Positions 1 through 8,216 of a stretch of DNA of 64,000 nt are shown one piece after another. This stretch comes from VGRW01 sp031396695 (GTDB taxonomy: Bacteria > Myxococcota_A > UBA9160 > SZUA-336). Made by a program: the position numbers and the translations under genes. A model generated the notes under the pieces. The model searched no databases. It worked only from the letters and a program-made list of their open reading frames with translations, and was not told the DNA's origin. The DNA is taken from NCBI GenBank assembly GCA_031396695.1, contig JANNLG010000171.1, positions 1-64,000 on the forward strand. The letters run 5' to 3'. The first letter of the stretch is position 1, and each line of letters begins with the position of its first letter.

Positions 1-52
1 GGCGCTCAAACACTGCATTGTGTTTCCGGGTCCGATCTCGGACAATCGATGC

Positions 53-1429
53 ATGCGGACGCTGCTTCTGAGATCGGCGTTGGCCGCGGGGCTCAGTCTG
101 CCGGCCTTCTCCGTGTGGGGCGCGGTCGACTCGGACCTCGACACGGTCGTCGACGGCGCGGACAACTGCGTATTCGCCGCGAATCCCGGACAGGCGGACT
201 CCGGCGGGCTGAATACTCTGGTCGCGAACGGGCGGGGCGACGCCTGCGAATGCGGAGACGCGAGTGACGACGGCCCGGTCACCGACGCCGACGTCGACGC
301 GTTGCGGGAGAATCTGGCCGACCCGATCGGAGCGCCGCTCTCCGCGGGCGGAGCTGCGAAGTGCACCGTTCACGGAGATCGCCCGGAGCTGTGCAGCATT
401 CTCGACGTCGCAATCCTGATCCGCGCGCTCGAGCCGGCGCCACTCGCTCCGGGGATCGCCTCCGCCTGCGATGCATCGGTCTGTCCGACCTGCGCGAGCG
501 CGAACTCTCCGTCGGTCGGCGGCTGCCAGATCCTGCCCGAGAGCGACCCGTGGAACCAGGACGTGAGCGCGCTTCCGGTCCATTCGAGATCGGCGATCTA
601 CATCGCGGCATACGAGGCACTGACCTTCGGGACCGACTACCTCCACCTCGACTTCGGCTCGACGCAGCCGCAGTACGGAATTCCGTGGCTCGTTTCTCCG
701 CCCGGGACTCCTCTGGTGCCGATCAGCTACCACCCCGAAACAGACTACTCGGACGAGAGCGACCCGGGTCCGTTTCCGATCCCGCTCGACGCAGCGATCG
801 AGGGCGGAACGCCGTCGAGCCCGAACCCCGCGTCCGGGGATCGGCGCGTGATCGCGGTGGACCAGGTGACCTGTGACCTGGTCGAACTCTCCAACACGGT
901 CCGCACGGGCGTGCCTGTCTCCGGCTTCATGGTCAGCTCGTCGGCGCGCTGGAACCTGCTCGCACCGGTGCCCCGGCCGATCGGCTGGATCTCCGCATCG
1001 GCGAGCGGGCTGCCGATCCTGCCGGGCCTGCTGCGACGCGAAGAAGTCGCGCGCGGGCGGATCGACCACGCACTGCGCGTGGATCTGGCACGCGCCGCAC
1101 GCGCCTACGTCGCGCCCGCGAGTCGCTTCGGAAGCTATCAGGTCGACAGCTACCTCCCCTACGGCGCGCGCCTGCGGCTGCGCGCGAGCTACTCGGAGGC
1201 GGGTTACAGCGCGGAGGCGGTGGTACTGATCCGGGCGCTGAAACGTTTCGGCATGATCTTCTCGGACCTGGGATCCTCCGGCTACCTCTCAGGCACGAGC
1301 GACCCCGCCTGGGCGCCGCTCATTGCGGAGGTGAACGGCACCGCCGCGGGCCGCATCCCGCTCGCTCAGTTCGACGTCGTCGACACCGGCAACGCCGTCT
1401 GCGGCTGGTTTACTCCCAACTGCTTCTGA
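53..1429 (+). CDS. secreted protein with thrombospondin-3-like and dockerin-like calcium repeats
   Basis: I do not recognise a named family for the whole protein. The ATG at 53 is preferred to the earlier in-frame start at 20 because it opens directly on a Sec signal peptide (basic MRTLLLR, hydrophobic core, cleavage after about residue 24). Next comes an Asp-rich segment (DSDLDTVVDGADNC, then GDACECGD) resembling thrombospondin type 3 calcium loops, then a dockerin-like DASDDGPVTDADVD stretch near residues 68-83. The remaining ~370 residues are unassigned. Several Cys pairs suggest disulfides outside the cytoplasm. No C-terminal PEP-CTERM or LPXTG-type sorting tail is visible. It converges on the DUF58 gene with a 19-base gap and no hairpin terminator. 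Confidence 0.7.
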   Translation: MRTLLLRSALAAGLSLPAFSVWGAVDSDLDTVVDGADNCVFAANPGQADSGGLNTLVANGRGDACECGDASDDGPVTDADVDALRENLADPIGAPLSAGGAAKCTVHGDRPELCSILDVAILIRALEPAPLAPGIASACDASVCPTCASANSPSVGGCQILPESDPWNQDVSALPVHSRSAIYIAAYEALTFGTDYLHLDFGSTQPQYGIPWLVSPPGTPLVPISYHPETDYSDESDPGPFPIPLDAAIEGGTPSSPNPASGDRRVIAVDQVTCDLVELSNTVRTGVPVSGFMVSSSARWNLLAPVPRPIGWISASASGLPILPGLLRREEVARGRIDHALRVDLARAARAYVAPASRFGSYQVDSYLPYGARLRLRASYSEAGYSAEAVVLIRALKRFGMIFSDLGSSGYLSGTSDPAWAPLIAEVNGTAAGRIPLAQFDVVDTGNAVCGWFTPNCF

Positions 1430-1448
1430 CTTTTCGGGGCGCGATCGA

Positions 1449-2747
1449 TCAGAGGATCCCGGACGCCTTCACGTCCAGGTAGCCATTCACCAGCGCGACG
1501 GCGAGCTGTTGGGGCTCGGCGTCGAGCGCGAGCACGCCGCTCTTGCGCAGGCGTTCGTGGGCGCGGCGGCGGGCGTGCAGATACTGGTGCGTGGCGGACA
1601 CGGTGAGTGCCGAGTCGAGGTCCTTCACGCGTGTCTCGAGCGCCTTCGCGAGCGCGCGCTCCTTCATGCTCGCGACCAGCACCAGATGGCGGCGGCCGAG
1701 CAGTCGTGCCGCGAGCAAGAGCTCCTCGTGGTCCTCGTCGCGCAGGTTCGAGACCACGACCACGAGCGCGCGCTTGGCGAGCCGGCTCGCGAGCTGCTGC
1801 GCGCCCTCGAGGTAGTCGGAGGCTTGCGTGCCGCTCGAAAGGTCGTAGACGGAGTTCAGCACGCGGTCGAGTTGCTTCGCGCCTTTGCGCGGCGCGAGCC
1901 AGCGCGGTGGGCCGCTGAACGCGAGCAGGCCGACGGCGTCGCCCTGACGAAGCGCCACGTGCGCGAGCAGCAGCACGGCGTCGAGCGCGTGGTCGAAGTG
2001 CGAGAGCGCTTCGTCGCGCGCGTGCATCTTGCGGCCGCAGTCGAGCAGAAAGACGATCTGCTGGTCACGTTCCTCTTCGTACTCGCGCGACACGGCGCGG
2101 CGCAGGCGCGCGGTGGCCTTCCAGTCGATCTGCCGCAGGCTGTCGCCCTGGCGGTACTCGCGGAGCTGGTGGAACTCGAGCCCCTCGCCGCGCCGCGGGC
2201 GGCGGCGGACACCGAGCTCGCCGGCTCGGTTCGCCGCGGCCAGCAAGGCGTAGCGCGAGACGGCGCGGAAATTCGGGTACACACGAACGCGTTGCTCGAC
2301 GCCCGCGCGCACGCGACGCCGCCACAAACCCAGCGCCGAGCGCACCACGAGCTCGAGCGCGCCGATCGCGAGCTCGCCGCGCTGCGACGGCTCGATCTCG
2401 TACTCGAACGCGGCGCGTGCGCCCGCCTCGAGCTCGATCGTTCGCGGCAGCCCGCGCGCGTTCATGCCGGCCGGCACGTGGTCGAACACCAGCACGCGCG
2501 CGCTTCGCGCTCCGCGATTCGCGAGCTCGAGCGTGACCGAGTGACGCGTCCCGATCGCGAGCGTCTGGGGAATCACGCGCGTCGCGTCGAACGGGCCGAC
2601 CGCGAGGCTCGCGTCGATCGCGGCGGCCAGCGCGAGGCCGGCGAGCGCCGCGCCCCACGCGGGTAGGAGCTGCGGCCAGAAGGCTGCGACCAGGCCGAGC
2701 GCGAGCACAGCAAAGGCCAGGCCGACGAGCCTGCGCGAGGGACTCAC
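1449..2747 (-). CDS. DUF58 domain protein (MoxR partner, cluster 1)
   Basis: About 432 residues from a GTG at 2747 that overlaps the MoxR stop as GTGA. Two hydrophobic helices occupy residues ~5-50, followed by a beta-rich region and the DUF58 core with the diagnostic LREYRQGDSLRQIDWKATAR near residue 200. The C-terminal half looks like a von Willebrand A-type fold (IVFLLDCGRKM, then VVVVSNLRDED). DUF58 proteins are partners of MoxR AAA+ ATPases, and here the two are translationally coupled. The role is inferred: assembly or maturation of envelope proteins. It is the last gene of the minus-strand operon. The frame stays open upstream of the GTG, but that part lies inside MoxR and is not homologous. 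Confidence 0.88.
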   Translation of the reverse strand: MSPSRRLVGLAFAVLALGLVAAFWPQLLPAWGAALAGLALAAAIDASLAVGPFDATRVIPQTLAIGTRHSVTLELANRGARSARVLVFDHVPAGMNARGLPRTIELEAGARAAFEYEIEPSQRGELAIGALELVVRSALGLWRRRVRAGVEQRVRVYPNFRAVSRYALLAAANRAGELGVRRRPRRGEGLEFHQLREYRQGDSLRQIDWKATARLRRAVSREYEEERDQQIVFLLDCGRKMHARDEALSHFDHALDAVLLLAHVALRQGDAVGLLAFSGPPRWLAPRKGAKQLDRVLNSVYDLSSGTQASDYLEGAQQLASRLAKRALVVVVSNLRDEDHEELLLAARLLGRRHLVLVASMKERALAKALETRVKDLDSALTVSATHQYLHARRRAHERLRKSGVLALDAEPQQLAVALVNGYLDVKASGIL

Positions 2748-3733
2748 GTGCGCGGCGCCTCGACCTTGGCGAGGATCGCGTCGAGGATCAGGTCGGTGCG
2801 CTGACCCTCGAGCTCGACCTCGGGCGAGAGCAGGATGCGGTGGCGCAGCGCAGGCTTCGCGATCGACTTGATGTCGTCGGGCGTGACGAAGCCGCGGCCG
2901 TCGAGCAGCGCCAGCGCGCGCGCGGCGCGCACCAGCGCCAGCCCACCGCGCGGACCCGCGCCCAGCGCGACGCCCGCCCAAGTGCGCGTCGCGCGCACGA
3001 GCCGCACCGCGTACTCGGAGATGCGCTCGTCGACGAACACGGTCGCAGCCGCGGCTTGGATCGCGACCACGCCCGCGGCGTCGGCGACGGCTTCCACGGG
3101 CGACAGATCGAGTGAGTCGCCGACCGTTCCGCGCGACACGCGCCGCACCAGTTCGAGCTCCTCGGCCGCGCTCGGATAGTCGATCTGCAGCTTGAGCAGG
3201 AAGCGGTCGATCTGCGCTTCGGGCAGCGGGTACGTGCCCTCGAGCTCGATCGGATTCTGCGTCGCGAGCGTCATGAACGGAGCGGGCACCGTGAGTGACT
3301 GCCCTTCGAGCGTCACCTGGCGCTCCTGCATCACCTCGAGCAGCGCGGCCTGCGTCTTGGCGGGCGCGCGGTTGATCTCGTCGGCGAGCAAGAGATTCGT
3401 GAACACCGGCCCGCGGCGCAGCCGCATCTCCCCGGTCGAGGCTTCGTACATGACGTGGCCGACGACGTCGGCGGGCATCAGGTCGGGCGTGAACTGAATG
3501 CGCGCGCTCGCGCCCGAGAATGAACGCGCGAGCGCGCGCACCAGCAGCGTCTTGCCGAGCCCGGGCACGCCCTCGATCAGCAAGTGGCCGGCCGCGAACA
3601 GGGCAACCAGCGTCTGGTCGACCACGTCGTCCTGGCCGACGAAGACCTTGCGAATCTCGCTGCGCACGCGCCCGGCCAGTGAGGAGGCGCGCGCGAGCGC
3701 CTCGCGCGTGGTCGCGGATGGTTCGGGATTCAT
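2744..3733 (-). CDS. MoxR-family AAA+ ATPase (cluster 1)
   Basis: A 329-residue ATPase of the usual MoxR length. Walker A is GVPGLGKT near residue 57 and Walker B is LLLADEINRAPAKTQ near 115. The sensor region TQNPIELEGTYPLPEAQIDRF and the C-terminal lid are typical. MoxR ATPases are thought to act as chaperones that insert cofactors or fold client proteins together with DUF58 and VWA partners. Its ATG overlaps the end of the DUF4350 gene (ATGA) and its own end overlaps the DUF58 start (GTGA), so all three should be made in step. A second MoxR lies at 29906. Confidence 0.93.
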   Translation of the reverse strand: MNPEPSATTREALARASSLAGRVRSEIRKVFVGQDDVVDQTLVALFAAGHLLIEGVPGLGKTLLVRALARSFSGASARIQFTPDLMPADVVGHVMYEASTGEMRLRRGPVFTNLLLADEINRAPAKTQAALLEVMQERQVTLEGQSLTVPAPFMTLATQNPIELEGTYPLPEAQIDRFLLKLQIDYPSAAEELELVRRVSRGTVGDSLDLSPVEAVADAAGVVAIQAAAATVFVDERISEYAVRLVRATRTWAGVALGAGPRGGLALVRAARALALLDGRGFVTPDDIKSIAKPALRHRILLSPEVELEGQRTDLILDAILAKVEAPRT

Positions 3734-5019
3734 AGCGATCTCCTGATCTTCTCGAGGGTGGCGACGTCCTGTGCGAAGCGACCCGCTTCGGTGTCGTTGG
3801 AAAACTGGAGCGCGCGCTGCACGCTCGCGCGCGAAAGGCCCGAGAGCTCGGCCAGGCTCTCCGCCTGCTCAGCCGGCGCAGCCGAGGCGAGCGTCGGGTG
3901 GCGCTCGCGCACGCGTGCGAGCAGCGCTTCGCGCGTGGCCGCGAGCAGCGCGGGCGCCGCGTCGCGACGCCACTGGAAGCGACCGGATGCGCGCACGTGC
4001 TCCATCAGCTCACGCCTCTCGGTCGGGGGATCCGGCGCGAGCGGCCCGAAGCGGCGTGACGCCGACCAGAGCCAGAGCGCGAGCAGAACGAGCGCGCTCG
4101 CCACCACCATCCACGCGTGGCGCAGGACGAGCGTGAGCGGACGCGGGTAATCGTCGCCGAACACGATCCAGACCGGCCCGCTGCGGCCTTCGAAATGAGC
4201 GAGGCGATAGACGAGCTCGGCGTGATCCCAGCGTTCGATCTTCGGCTGCGTCAGGAAGTAGTCGTCGGTCAGCGCCGTCACGAGGCCGCGTCCGACACGA
4301 AGCGTTCGCAGATGCGCGCCGTTCGCATCCGCGATCTGGAACACCTCGCGGTCCTTCGCCGCCGGCGCGAGCTCGAAGCGAAAGGCGGGATCGAACTCGA
4401 CTTCGAGCGGCGTTTCGCGGTCGGGAAACATCGCTCGCGCGATCTCCGGACCGGGCGCTTCCTGTTCGTCGTCGACGGCGCTCGCCAGCGTGATCAGCGG
4501 CCGCGGGCCGTCCGGTGCGTGCGGCGGCGGCTCGGGCGCGGGCGGCGGCTCGAGCTCGAGCTCGTCGCCCTCTTCCCCCTCGCCCTCGGACTCCCCGTCG
4601 GCCGACTCGTTCAGGTATTGGCGGATGCCGATCGGATCGAGCACGAGATCCGCCTCGCGGTTCGGATCGTCGAAGAGCTGCCAGCTCACCACCACGAGGT
4701 GTCCACCGCGCTCGACCCAGTCGAGCAGCTCCTGCGCGCGCGCCTTGCCGAGCGCCTGGCGCGAGGTCGGGATGAAGAGCGTCGCGTGCTCGGGCGGAAG
4801 CGCGGAAATTCCCGAGAGGTCGGCGAAGCCTCGGACCGGCGTGCCCATCCGCTCGAGCAGACGCTGCGCGGCGAGATACGAGTTGCGCGCGGCCTCGGCG
4901 CGGTAGCCGCGCGGAATCTCGATCTCGCGCTTCTCGCAGGACAGGAAGAAGAGCGCGACCCCCGTCGCGAGGGCCGCGACGAGCGCGAACCCGCTCGCAC
5001 GGCGGGACGGGCGACTCAC
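3730..5019 (-). CDS. DUF4350 domain membrane-anchored protein
   Basis: 429 residues from a GTG at 5019, which overlaps the DUF4129 stop as GTGA. An N-terminal hydrophobic segment (residues ~8-26) is followed by the DUF4350 region (LLERMGTPVR, then LLDWVERGGHLVVVSW), which resembles a glutamine-amidotransferase-like fold without obvious catalytic residues. An acidic and proline-rich linker spans about residues 135-170. A second membrane helix (MVVASALVLLALWLW) lies near 325, with a cytoplasmic helical tail after it. DUF4350 genes recur between DUF4129 and MoxR genes in actinobacteria and deltaproteobacteria. The molecular function is unknown. Confidence 0.8.
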   Translation of the reverse strand: MSRPSRRASGFALVAALATGVALFFLSCEKREIEIPRGYRAEAARNSYLAAQRLLERMGTPVRGFADLSGISALPPEHATLFIPTSRQALGKARAQELLDWVERGGHLVVVSWQLFDDPNREADLVLDPIGIRQYLNESADGESEGEGEEGDELELEPPPAPEPPPHAPDGPRPLITLASAVDDEQEAPGPEIARAMFPDRETPLEVEFDPAFRFELAPAAKDREVFQIADANGAHLRTLRVGRGLVTALTDDYFLTQPKIERWDHAELVYRLAHFEGRSGPVWIVFGDDYPRPLTLVLRHAWMVVASALVLLALWLWSASRRFGPLAPDPPTERRELMEHVRASGRFQWRRDAAPALLAATREALLARVRERHPTLASAAPAEQAESLAELSGLSRASVQRALQFSNDTEAGRFAQDVATLEKIRRSL

Positions 5020-6521
5020 GACGCGCCTCGCAGGTGCGGCTGCCAGCGCTGGCAGAGCTCCGCGAACGCGTCGGGCGCGGGCGTCTGCCGCGCGTAGGCG
5101 CAGGACACCCACGCGCGCGTGAGATCCACGAAGTCGCTCGCCAGACCGGCGTCGAGTGCAGCGCGCGCGATGCGCTCGCACTCGCCCTCGGTCGCGCCCA
5201 CCGGCACGGCGAGGCCGAGGCCGCGCACCAGGTGGGCGAGCGCGCCGCGATACAAGAGCGAGAGTGCGCCCGAGGCGTCTCCGCGGGCGAAGCGCGCGCG
5301 CGCCTCGGCAACCACGTCGGCGGGCAGAGACGCCGGACGCAGATCGACGCCGATCCGCACGTCGTCGACCTGCACCGACGGCGTCTCGAGGCGCCGCTCG
5401 CGCTCGCGCAGCGAGCGCACGACCACGATCGCCAGTGCGGTCAGCAGCGCGGCCAGGCCGAGCCAGGCGCTGACACGCAGGAGTGTCGCGGCGACCGATG
5501 CGAACCAGAGCCCGAAGCGCGCGAGCAGACCCGGCTCGGCGTCGGGGTCCGGATCGCTCGCCTTCGGCAGCCAGACCTCCACCTTCTCGACCGTCGCGAA
5601 CTCCTCGCTCGCGAGCACCGCGTCGATGCACGCCTGCGCGCCCGCCGGCCCGGGCGCCTCGCAGGTCGGCGGCTGCGCGGACTCTTCGTCGTCGGCGCGC
5701 GTGCCGGACGGCAGCAGCAGCGCGAGCGCCAGCAACCCGGCCGACAACACGCGCGCGTGCGGCGCACGCGGCTTTTCGCTGGCCACGCGCTGCTCGAGCT
5801 TGCGGAAGGCCAGATCGATGTCCCAGCCCTCGAGCCAGATGCGCCGGTTCACGTACAGCGCGAAGCCGCCTGCGACGTAGAAAGGCTCGATCGCGAGGAT
5901 CGCGAGCGGATACAGGATCGCTTCCAGGAACGAGAGCTCCGGGCCTCCGCCCTGCACCACGTCGCGCCAGAACTCCGCGATCGCGCCCTCGGGCCGGAAG
6001 GTCGCGGCGAGCTGCAGTCCCGCGGCGAGGATCACGAGCTCGAAGACTCCGCACGCGAACAGGAGCCCGAGCGCCGCGCGAGAGTCGCGGCCGACCAGCA
6101 CGCTCACGCGCCGCGAGCGCTCGATCCCGCGCAAGCCCTCGAGCTGCAGCACCGGCATGGTGAACGCGCGCAGCGGCGAGAAGCGCAGCCACGTGAGTGA
6201 GTGCAGGAGCCCCGTGCGCACGATCAACCTGGGCAGGCTCGCGAGCGTCTCGACGAGCGTTGGCGTGCGACCGAAGAGCGCCTCTGCGAGCACCGCGAGC
6301 GCGACGCGATCGTAGAGCGGCTTCAGCCACCAGAGGAAGAAGCTCGCCAGCCAGAGCCGCTCGGAGAGTCCGGCGTAGAGCGCGAGCGCAACCGACGCGA
6401 CCACCAGTGCGTGCGCGGGAAACAGCGGCCAGAACACGGCGCGTGCGAAGCGGAAGCCCAGGTCCACCGCCTCGTAGCCCTCACGGGGCCGGACCTCGAC
6501 GGCGATTCGCTCAGTCTGCAC
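5016..6521 (-). CDS. DUF4129 domain multi-pass membrane protein
   Basis: 501 residues from a GTG at 6521. The N-terminal half holds several hydrophobic helices (around 35-60, 150-175, 205-225). A further hydrophobic stretch at ~255-270, a periplasmic-looking loop (~275-330) and a last helix (~345-365) lead into the cytoplasmic DUF4129 domain, recognisable by RFARGDASGALSLLYRGALAHL and the downstream GATEGECERIA. DUF4129 is typically encoded beside MoxR/DUF58 genes and sometimes fused to transglutaminase-like proteins. No protease residues are visible. It starts inside the SpoIIM gene (11-base overlap) and is coupled to the DUF4350 gene. Confidence 0.8.
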   Translation of the reverse strand: MQTERIAVEVRPREGYEAVDLGFRFARAVFWPLFPAHALVVASVALALYAGLSERLWLASFFLWWLKPLYDRVALAVLAEALFGRTPTLVETLASLPRLIVRTGLLHSLTWLRFSPLRAFTMPVLQLEGLRGIERSRRVSVLVGRDSRAALGLLFACGVFELVILAAGLQLAATFRPEGAIAEFWRDVVQGGGPELSFLEAILYPLAILAIEPFYVAGGFALYVNRRIWLEGWDIDLAFRKLEQRVASEKPRAPHARVLSAGLLALALLLPSGTRADDEESAQPPTCEAPGPAGAQACIDAVLASEEFATVEKVEVWLPKASDPDPDAEPGLLARFGLWFASVAATLLRVSAWLGLAALLTALAIVVVRSLRERERRLETPSVQVDDVRIGVDLRPASLPADVVAEARARFARGDASGALSLLYRGALAHLVRGLGLAVPVGATEGECERIARAALDAGLASDFVDLTRAWVSCAYARQTPAPDAFAELCQRWQPHLRGAS

Positions 6522-7470
6522 GCGATCGCCCCGCGCTGCCGAGCCAGAGCGCGACCAGGACCCAGAGCGCCGCGCCGACGGCGAACTTCGCCGCAGCGGG
6601 CAGCGCGCGCGGCGACCAGAACGCCTCGATGCCCGCCGCGATCACCAGCATGAGCGCCGCGCCCGCGATGATCGGCAGACTCGAGAGCGCCGCCGCGCGC
6701 AGCGCCGCGATGCGGCTCCGCGCACCCGGCGCGAGCACCGCCAGCCCGAGCCGCATGCCCGACGCCGCCGCGAGCAGGATCGCGGTCAGCTCGAACGCGC
6801 CGTGGCCGATCACGAACGAGAAGAACGGCTCGGCCGAGCCCGCGCGCACCAGGTGACTCGCGACCAGTCCGAAGTTGAGCGCGTTGAAGGTGACGCTCGC
6901 GAGTGTACCGACGCCGAACGCGAGTCCGCTCGCGAAGGTGCGGAAGGCGATCGAGACGTTGTTCCAGATGTAGAAGCCGAACATCGTCGCGTCGTCGCCC
7001 GAGTCGCGCTCATGACCGGCGCCCGCCCCAGATGGGTCGTACATCTGCTCGATCTCGGTCACGTTCGCCTGCGACATGAAGCTGTAGATCAGGTCCGGGT
7101 GCGCCCAGGCCAGCAGCGCGAGCGCGAGCGCGAGTCCGTAGAACAGCACGTGCAGGCTCGCGACCAACGGCAGCTCGCTGCGCACCGCGCGCGGAAAGTC
7201 GCGCGCGAGGAACGCGCCGATTCCGCGAATCTCGCCGGTGCGCGCCTGATAGAGCAGCCTGTGCCCGGCGAGCGCCAGCTCGTTCAGCTCCGCCACCAAC
7301 GCGCCCGAGAGCTGGCGTTCGCGCGCAAGCGCGAGGTCGTGACAGAGTTGCCGATAGAGCGGTGGCAGCTCCGCCGCGTCGTCGGTCTCGCCACGCTCGA
7401 GCGCGGCCAGCAGGCGCGCGAAGCGGTCCCAGCGGGGTCGACCCTGCGCGTCGAATGCCTCGAGCTTCAC
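6511..7470 (-). CDS. stage II sporulation protein M-like membrane protein
   Basis: 319 residues from a GTG at 7470 that overlaps the RDD stop (GTGA). A soluble N-terminal helical part (~1-105) precedes a SpoIIM-type membrane domain with the family signature FGFYIWNNVSIAF near residue 165 and SFVIGHGAFELTAI near 210. At least five hydrophobic helices follow from residue ~110. The family includes the sporulation factor SpoIIM, but members outside Firmicutes sit beside RDD and MoxR genes and have no link to spores. An envelope role together with the rest of this operon is inferred. Confidence 0.85.
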   Translation of the reverse strand: MKLEAFDAQGRPRWDRFARLLAALERGETDDAAELPPLYRQLCHDLALARERQLSGALVAELNELALAGHRLLYQARTGEIRGIGAFLARDFPRAVRSELPLVASLHVLFYGLALALALLAWAHPDLIYSFMSQANVTEIEQMYDPSGAGAGHERDSGDDATMFGFYIWNNVSIAFRTFASGLAFGVGTLASVTFNALNFGLVASHLVRAGSAEPFFSFVIGHGAFELTAILLAAASGMRLGLAVLAPGARSRIAALRAAALSSLPIIAGAALMLVIAAGIEAFWSPRALPAAAKFAVGAALWVLVALWLGSAGRSRAD

Positions 7471-8147
7471 GCAGTCCGTCCCACCAGGTGGGCTGCCTGC
7501 GCGATCAGGCTCGCGCGCGGATCGTCCTGCCCCGTGAGCGAGCGCGGAATCGCCGACAGCTCGGCGGCACGCTCGGGCGAGAGACTCGCGGCGCGCTCGG
7601 CGAACGCGATCACCGCCGCTTGCTCGTCGAGCGTGAGTGGAATCGGTGGCGCGACCGGAGTCACGTCGGGGATTCGAGTCACGGGTGCGCGCGGCGCGTC
7701 GGCGTAGACGACCAGCGTGCCGGCCGCCAGATCGCCGAGACGGCGGAAGCTCGTGTCCGAGATCATCGACACCAGCCCCGCCAGGTACAGGAGCGGCAGG
7801 AAGTCCGCGACCAGCAAGAAGTTCCGCAGCACCGAAGCCGACCAGCCGACCGGCGTGCCGTTCTCCTGCACCACGCGCAGACCCATCAGGCGCTTGCCGG
7901 GAGTCTGCCCGTGCGCGCGCACTTCGAACAGCACCGGGTAGAACCAGAGCAGCGCGAACAAGCCGATCAAGTAGAGCCCGACGCCAAAACCCGCGAACGC
8001 GGAGAGCGCGATCTGCAGGCCGAGCGCGATTCCGCCCTGCAGGAGCGTGTCGACGCCCCACGCGAGCGCACGCGGAACCGGCCCCGCCACGCGCAGGGCG
8101 AGGTCGACGCCCTCCGGCGTCTGGACGGCGTGGATGGTGTCGATCAT
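7467..8147 (-). CDS. RDD family membrane protein
   Basis: 226 residues from the ATG at 8147. The RDD signature is present: an Arg in the first helix region (GPVPRALAWGVDTLL), two or three membrane helices, then the conserved GQTPGKRLMGLRVV and RRLGDLAAGTLVVY with its Asp. A cytoplasmic tail of ~60 residues follows. RDD proteins are small membrane proteins of poorly defined function, some implicated in transport. This is the first gene of the minus-strand six-gene operon and is divergent from the NADH dehydrogenase gene across ~70 bases. In-frame GTG codons upstream make the exact start uncertain. Confidence 0.83.
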   Translation of the reverse strand: MIDTIHAVQTPEGVDLALRVAGPVPRALAWGVDTLLQGGIALGLQIALSAFAGFGVGLYLIGLFALLWFYPVLFEVRAHGQTPGKRLMGLRVVQENGTPVGWSASVLRNFLLVADFLPLLYLAGLVSMISDTSFRRLGDLAAGTLVVYADAPRAPVTRIPDVTPVAPPIPLTLDEQAAVIAFAERAASLSPERAAELSAIPRSLTGQDDPRASLIAQAAHLVGRTA

Positions 8148-8216
8148 GCGCCCGGGATCGTAGGTGAACGCGCGCACGCCGCCAAAAGCGCACGCGCGCG
8201 CTAGCTTGCCGAGGAC

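Noticed and set aside
53..1429. PEP-CTERM substrate for the exosortase
   Set aside because: The C-terminus has no PEP motif, hydrophobic helix or basic tail.
7362..8204. Plus-strand open frame opposite the SpoIIM and RDD genes
   Set aside because: Low-complexity Arg/Glu/Gln-rich translation, no motif, antisense to two recognised membrane protein genes.
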